Positions 60,380 through 64,000 of a stretch of 64,000 bases of DNA are shown in pieces. The stretch is taken from NCBI RefSeq assembly GCF_001297125.1, contig NZ_LHPC01000034.1, positions 1 to 64,000 on the forward strand. The letters run 5' to 3'. The notes under the pieces were generated by a model. The model saw only the letters and a program-made list of their open reading frames with translations, made no database searches and had not been told where the DNA came from. The translations under genes were made by a program, and so were the position numbers. Origin of the DNA: Pseudomonas sp. RIT-PI-q (lineage in GTDB: Bacteria; Pseudomonadota; Gammaproteobacteria; Pseudomonadales; Pseudomonadaceae). The stretch's first letter is position 1; each line of letters starts with the position of its first letter.

Positions 60380-60582
60380 GGTCGTCTTCTCGCGAGTGAT
60401 GTTCAGGTGACCGGTGACGCCGCGTAAAAGTTTCAGCGCGCTGCGGCCCGGTCCTGCGGGCGGATCGGCGGTGTGGTCAACTCGTGTTACACCTTGTGAA
60501 GCAGGTTTTAGTTAACAAATCCGAACCCCGGGCGTAGCGTGCTATCGAAGATCCTATCCACGTTGAAGTCGAGAGGCTCCCC

Positions 60583-60939
60583 ATGAACAGATTTGTGCTC
60601 GGCTGCACCGCGCTGGCGTTAAGTGGCTTGCTGAGCCATCTGGCCCTGGCCGACGGCGCATCGGCAACGCCTTCGTTGTTATTGGCCCAGAGCCCCACGG
60701 GCAACTCCAGCAATCCTTACAACAGCCCGATTCGCCGGGCCAACCCCAATAGCATGCAAGGCACGCAACCCAGTGCGCCGGCCATTCGTGGGCCCAATAC
60801 AGTGCCCGTGCCACGACCACCGACCCTTGACAATGGTGGCATCGGCAACCGTTATCCGCAGGACCGATCACCTCCCGCCAGCCCACCTAAATTCATTCCC
60901 AATCCACCGCATCGAGACGCAGACACCAGCAACCGTTGA
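60583..60939 (+). CDS. Secreted Pro/Asn-rich protein, 118 aa
   Basis: A signal peptide (MNRFVLGCTALALSGLLSHL, ending ALA-DG) is followed by a low-complexity mature part rich in Pro, Asn, Ser and Arg (IRGPNTVPVPRPPTLDNGGI) with no predicted fold. It should be periplasmic. It lies 51 bases before the sugar dehydrogenase gene on the same strand and could be co-transcribed. I do not recognise it. Confidence 0.7.
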   Translation: MNRFVLGCTALALSGLLSHLALADGASATPSLLLAQSPTGNSSNPYNSPIRRANPNSMQGTQPSAPAIRGPNTVPVPRPPTLDNGGIGNRYPQDRSPPASPPKFIPNPPHRDADTSNR

Positions 60940-60990
60940 ACGGCAGGACCGCGTTCTTGCCAGTCATTCGAACGACAAAAGGAATCGTGC

Positions 60991-62142
60991 ATGTTGCGTA
61001 AAACCCTCCTGGCCACTTTCTGCGCGAGCGCACTGATCAGCGCTGCGGCGCCTGTTTTCGCAGCCTCGACCCAGGATCTGAAAAGCGAACAGGGCACCCT
61101 CGAAGTCACGACGATTGCCAAGGGGCTGGAGCACCCTTGGGCGCTGGCGTTCCTGCCGGATCGCAAGGGCATGCTGGTGACCGAGCGACCCGGCAACCTG
61201 CGCGTCGTCAGCGCCGACGGCAAGCTTTCAGACCCGATTGATGGCGTGCCCAAAGTCTGGGCCAAGGGCCAGGGTGGTTTGCTGGACGTGGCGTTGTCGC
61301 CGGACTTCAAGCTGGACCGCACGGTTTACCTGTCGTACGCCGAAGGTGGCGGTGAAGGCGACAAGGCCGGCACGGCAGTTGGCCGCGGGCAGCTGTCGGA
61401 AGACCTGACGACCCTGAAGAATTTCAAAGTGATCTTTCGCCAGGAGCCCAAGCTCTCGGTCGGTAACCATTTCGGCTCGCGGCTGGTGTTCGATCGCGAT
61501 GGCTACCTGTTTATCACCCTGGGCGAGAACAACGACCGGCCAACGGCGCAAGATCTCGACAAGCTGCAAGGCAAGATTGTGCGGATCTACCCGGACGGCA
61601 AGGTGCCGGACGACAACCCCTTTGTCGGCCAGGCCGGTGTACGTCCGGAAATCTGGTCCTACGGCCATCGCAACCCGCAAGGCGCGGCCCTCAACCCATG
61701 GACGGGCACGCTCTGGGAAAACGAGCACGGTCCCCGGGGTGGCGACGAGGTCAACATCATCGAACGCGGCAAGAACTACGGCTGGCCGCTGGCAACCCAC
61801 GGCATCAACTATTCCGGTGAGCCGATTCCGGAGGCCAAGGGCAAAACCGCCGAAGGCACCGTTGCACCGCACCACGTCTGGGAAAAATCGCCCGGTCTCA
61901 GTGGCTTGGCCTTCTACGACGCGGATCGCTTCAGGGCCTGGCAGCACAACGCGTTTATTGGCGCGCTGGTGAGCCAGGAGTTGATCCGCCTGCAATTCGA
62001 CGGCGACCGGGTGGTTCACGAAGAGCGGTTGATGGGTGAACTGAACAAGCGCATTCGCGATGTGCGGCAGGGGCCGGACGGCTATTTGTATGTGCTGACC
62101 GACGAGGATGATGGCGTGTTGTACAAAGTCGGCCTGAAGTAA
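60991..62142 (+). CDS. PQQ-dependent soluble aldose sugar dehydrogenase
   Basis: This 383-residue periplasmic enzyme has a signal peptide (residues 1-25) and a six-bladed GDH-B/YliI-type propeller: LEHPWALAFLPDRKGMLVTE with the start of blade 1, SVGNHFGSRLVFDRDGYLFI, GHRNPQGAALNPWTGTLWEN and EHGPRGGDEVNIIERGKNYG. It oxidises aldose sugars using PQQ. AAAGGAA precedes the ATG at 60991. Confidence 0.9.
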   Translation: MLRKTLLATFCASALISAAAPVFAASTQDLKSEQGTLEVTTIAKGLEHPWALAFLPDRKGMLVTERPGNLRVVSADGKLSDPIDGVPKVWAKGQGGLLDVALSPDFKLDRTVYLSYAEGGGEGDKAGTAVGRGQLSEDLTTLKNFKVIFRQEPKLSVGNHFGSRLVFDRDGYLFITLGENNDRPTAQDLDKLQGKIVRIYPDGKVPDDNPFVGQAGVRPEIWSYGHRNPQGAALNPWTGTLWENEHGPRGGDEVNIIERGKNYGWPLATHGINYSGEPIPEAKGKTAEGTVAPHHVWEKSPGLSGLAFYDADRFRAWQHNAFIGALVSQELIRLQFDGDRVVHEERLMGELNKRIRDVRQGPDGYLYVLTDEDDGVLYKVGLK

Positions 62143-62143
62143 C

Positions 62144-62294
62144 CCTGTAGCAGCTGTCGAGCTTGCGAGGCTGCGTTCGGCTGCGAAGCAGTCGTAAAAC
62201 CTGAGCGCGAGGTAGTCCTGAAGGACCGCATTGCCTGATTTCACGACTGCTTCGCAGCCGAACGCAGCCTCGCAAGCTCGACAGCTGCTACAGG
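62144..62294. repeat. Perfect 52-bp inverted repeat (ctgtagcagctg type)
   Basis: Arms 62144-62195 and 62243-62294 are exact complements, beginning CCTGTAGCAGCTGTCGAGCT. It lies between convergent genes and is the longest perfect arm pair in the window. Confidence 0.88.
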
Positions 62295-62311
62295 GGTTAT
62301 TCAGGTGAGGT

Positions 62312-63403
62312 TCAAGCATACAAAATCACCGCCGCCCGCAGTTTGCCCCGGCCAAAGCTGCTCATTTTCTCAAACTCGGCATGGCTGACCGGCAAATGCT
62401 GGCAGTCCATAGGTTGACGATGTTGGCTGTGGTCGACATCCGGGTCGTGCAGGTAGACGAACTCGTCATCGCAATCGGTGACGATCACCCAATGCGGTGA
62501 TTTCGAGCGGGTCAGTCGATAACAGCTGATCAGCACCAACGGCTGGCCGCCAGCGTCCAGTAACCGGGGCAGGTCCAGCGGCCCACCGATCACCCGTTCG
62601 ACGTCGGTGGCTTGCAGTTGCTCGGTGAACTCCTCATGCACCAAACGCATTACGTCTTTTTTATGCTCATCGCGCACACCATCGAGGAACAATGGCCCGG
62701 CCATGCTCAGTTGCAGACGCACCCGAAACCCGCGTCGTGACGCGGCCAGCGCAAGACCTTGAGGACTGCAGCCACCATGGCCGGAGGTCATGAACACGGT
62801 GGTCGCCTCGCGCCAGAGCTGCAGTTCTTCGCGGCGCTCCAGCAGTCGATCCTGTTGCAGCGCCCCCATGGCCATCAGCAGGCAGGCCGGGCCACAGGTG
62901 AAATCGGTGGTTTGCGGGTAATAAGGCACCTTGATGTTGCGTGAGTCGCGGTGCTGGAGGATGCGTTTTTCCAGGCGCAGCGCATCGGCATGGTCCTGGT
63001 AATAGTCGTGAATCAGCGCAAAACGCCGGTAACCGTTGCGCTCATACAAGGCGATCGCCGCCGGGTTGTCGATTCGCACCTCCAGCCGCAGGTAGGCGCA
63101 ATCGTGCGCAAGGGCGCAGGCCTCGATGCGTTGCAGCAATTGCTTGCCCAGCCCGCTGCCGCGCGCCTGTTCGGCAATGGCAATCGAGTAAAGTCGCGCC
63201 AGCGAAGTGCCCCGGTGAAACAGCACCACGGCGTAACCCACCAGGTGTTCGCCGCGCTGGGCTACCAACAGTTGCCCGTGGGCGCGGCTGATCATCCATT
63301 GAAAACTGCGGCTGTTAAGCCGATCCGTGGTGAAACATTGTTGTTCGAGTTCCAGCAATGCCGGCAAGTCTTCAACCACCGCCAGGCGAAAAACCAGATT
63401 CAT
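62312..63403 (-). CDS. GNAT acetyltransferase fused to peptidase C39-like domain
   Basis: This 363-residue protein joins two domains. Residues 1-150 are a RimI-like GNAT (LYSIAIAEQARGSGLGKQLL, LEVRIDNPAAIALYERNGYR). Residues about 157-363 are a C39-type papain-fold peptidase with Cys170 (TDFTCGPACLLMAMGAL), His304 (SPHWVIVTDCD) and Asp320 (YLHDPDVDHSQ). There is no signal peptide, so it is cytosolic. It is divergent from an RLAN/RimK-family ligase with 92 bases between. Together they may build, cap and trim a small peptide or modify a protein, by inference. The start at 63403 gives the GNAT beginning MNLVFRLAVVEDLPALLELE. Confidence 0.88.
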   Translation of the reverse strand: MNLVFRLAVVEDLPALLELEQQCFTTDRLNSRSFQWMISRAHGQLLVAQRGEHLVGYAVVLFHRGTSLARLYSIAIAEQARGSGLGKQLLQRIEACALAHDCAYLRLEVRIDNPAAIALYERNGYRRFALIHDYYQDHADALRLEKRILQHRDSRNIKVPYYPQTTDFTCGPACLLMAMGALQQDRLLERREELQLWREATTVFMTSGHGGCSPQGLALAASRRGFRVRLQLSMAGPLFLDGVRDEHKKDVMRLVHEEFTEQLQATDVERVIGGPLDLPRLLDAGGQPLVLISCYRLTRSKSPHWVIVTDCDDEFVYLHDPDVDHSQHRQPMDCQHLPVSHAEFEKMSSFGRGKLRAAVILYA

Positions 63404-63495
63404 ATGACCACCGTAAAAGTTGCGTAACGAAACGAGACTTTCAAAAATCTTCGTGCTTAATAGGAAAGGTCTTGTTCTCCAACGGATCAATCACT

Positions 63496-64000
63496 ATGTC
63501 AGCGGTACAAGGTCATTGGCGCGAAGTATCCGAGCAAACTTTGCCGGCAGCAACTTATTTAAATGATGCATCAAAAACTTCAAGTCAATTGATTATCATC
63601 GTCGAACGCAAGGAAGACTGGGCGTCGTATTTCCCCAGCGAGGACATTGTCAGCGCCCAGGAATACCTTGAGCAGACTCGGGACAATGAGCAGGGCAAAC
63701 GCATCCAGGTGATCAACCTGTGCCGCAGCTACAAGTACCTGGGGCACGGTTATTACTGCTCATTGCTGGCGGAGGCGCGTGGGCACAAGGTGATTCCGTC
63801 GGTGCGAACCATCAGCGAACTGACCAAAAAATCCCTGTACGGTCTGGCCTTGGACGACCTCGATAAGCCTTTGGAAAAAGCCCTCAGCAATCATCTTTAC
63901 AGCGACACCGAAGGCTTTACCCTGACGCTGTACTTTGGCAGGACTAACATCGAACCGTTGCAGGATCTGGCGCGTCAGTTATTCGAAGTGTTCCCGTGTC
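63496..64000 (+). CDS. RimK-family ATP-grasp ligase, N-terminal RLAN part (partial)
   Basis: The frame opens at ATG 63496 (MSAVQGHWREVSEQTLPAAT) and stays open to the window edge, giving 168 residues. The segment RIQVINLCRSYKYLGHGYYC, then SELTKKSLYGLALDDLDKPL, is typical of the RimK-like ATP-grasp N-terminal (RLAN) domain. The ATP-grasp part must lie beyond the edge. Full proteins are about 500 residues. The family ligates amino acids to peptides or proteins. It is divergent from the GNAT-C39 gene. Confidence 0.82.
   Translation, partial: MSAVQGHWREVSEQTLPAATYLNDASKTSSQLIIIVERKEDWASYFPSEDIVSAQEYLEQTRDNEQGKRIQVINLCRSYKYLGHGYYCSLLAEARGHKVIPSVRTISELTKKSLYGLALDDLDKPLEKALSNHLYSDTEGFTLTLYFGRTNIEPLQDLARQLFEVFPC

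Noticed and set aside
1..64000. tRNA, rRNA, insertion sequence or prophage genes
   Set aside because: None was recognised; no transposase, integrase or tRNA-like cloverleaf was seen by reading.

Overview
The window looks like chromosome from a fluorescent Pseudomonas (P. fluorescens group). The evidence is a PvdQ acylase next to an FpvR-like anti-sigma factor, a complete fapABCDEF amyloid operon, dpkA, a gnd-zwf pair, CptA, NhaB, LpxO, and about twenty Pseudomonas-type REP inverted repeats between genes. About 59 protein genes are called, nearly all intact. No tRNA, rRNA, insertion sequence, integrase, prophage or CRISPR array was recognised. The last gene runs off the right edge.

Layout. 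0.1-3.2 kb: an aldo/keto reductase and LysR pair, two very small membrane or lipoprotein genes, and a protein that looks like a Fur DNA-binding domain alone. 3.5-6.9 kb: pvdQ and fpvR, facing each other. 7.0-11.8 kb: a 1591-residue toxin-like protein (dermonecrotic/DUF6543 type) with an HEFSH zinc motif. 12.0-24.4 kb: small metabolic and regulatory units, namely dpkA, a nitrilase with a divergent LysR, an NCS2 nucleobase permease, a polyamine-binding protein with agmatinase and a divergent LysR, and an aldo/keto reductase divergent from a YafY-type regulator. 24.4-24.8 kb: a mirror-image cluster of REP half-units just before zapE. 25.9-31.8 kb: DinB and GNAT proteins, a TonB siderophore receptor with a Fur-box-like site, and CptA. 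32.5-35.8 kb: gnd-zwf-HAD, each overlapping the next by 4 bp. 35.9-39.3 kb: NhaB and a delta-60 repeat protein.

39.7-46.6 kb is the most coherent system. A sigma-54 enhancer-binding protein converges on the fapABCDEF operon, which makes and exports functional amyloid. A GG-N10-GC sigma-54 promoter lies upstream of fapA, and an intrinsic terminator between fapC and fapD could set the ratio of fibre subunits to export machinery. FapC has an unusually long Ser/Asp/Lys linker encoded by internally repeated DNA.

46.8-64 kb: an overlapping pnuC and nicotinamide-riboside-kinase pair, a Cache chemoreceptor, uppP with a DUF1294 gene, a LysR/azoR divergon, an esterase-like secreted hydrolase, an MFS pump, the ABC-F protein YbiT, LpxO, Ku, a soluble PQQ sugar dehydrogenase, and at the right edge a GNAT-peptidase C39 fusion divergent from an RLAN/RimK-type ATP-grasp ligase. 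That last pair, the large DUF6543 protein and the unusual Fap control features are the best candidates for undescribed biology.

Most function calls rest on recognising protein families from sequence. No searches were run.
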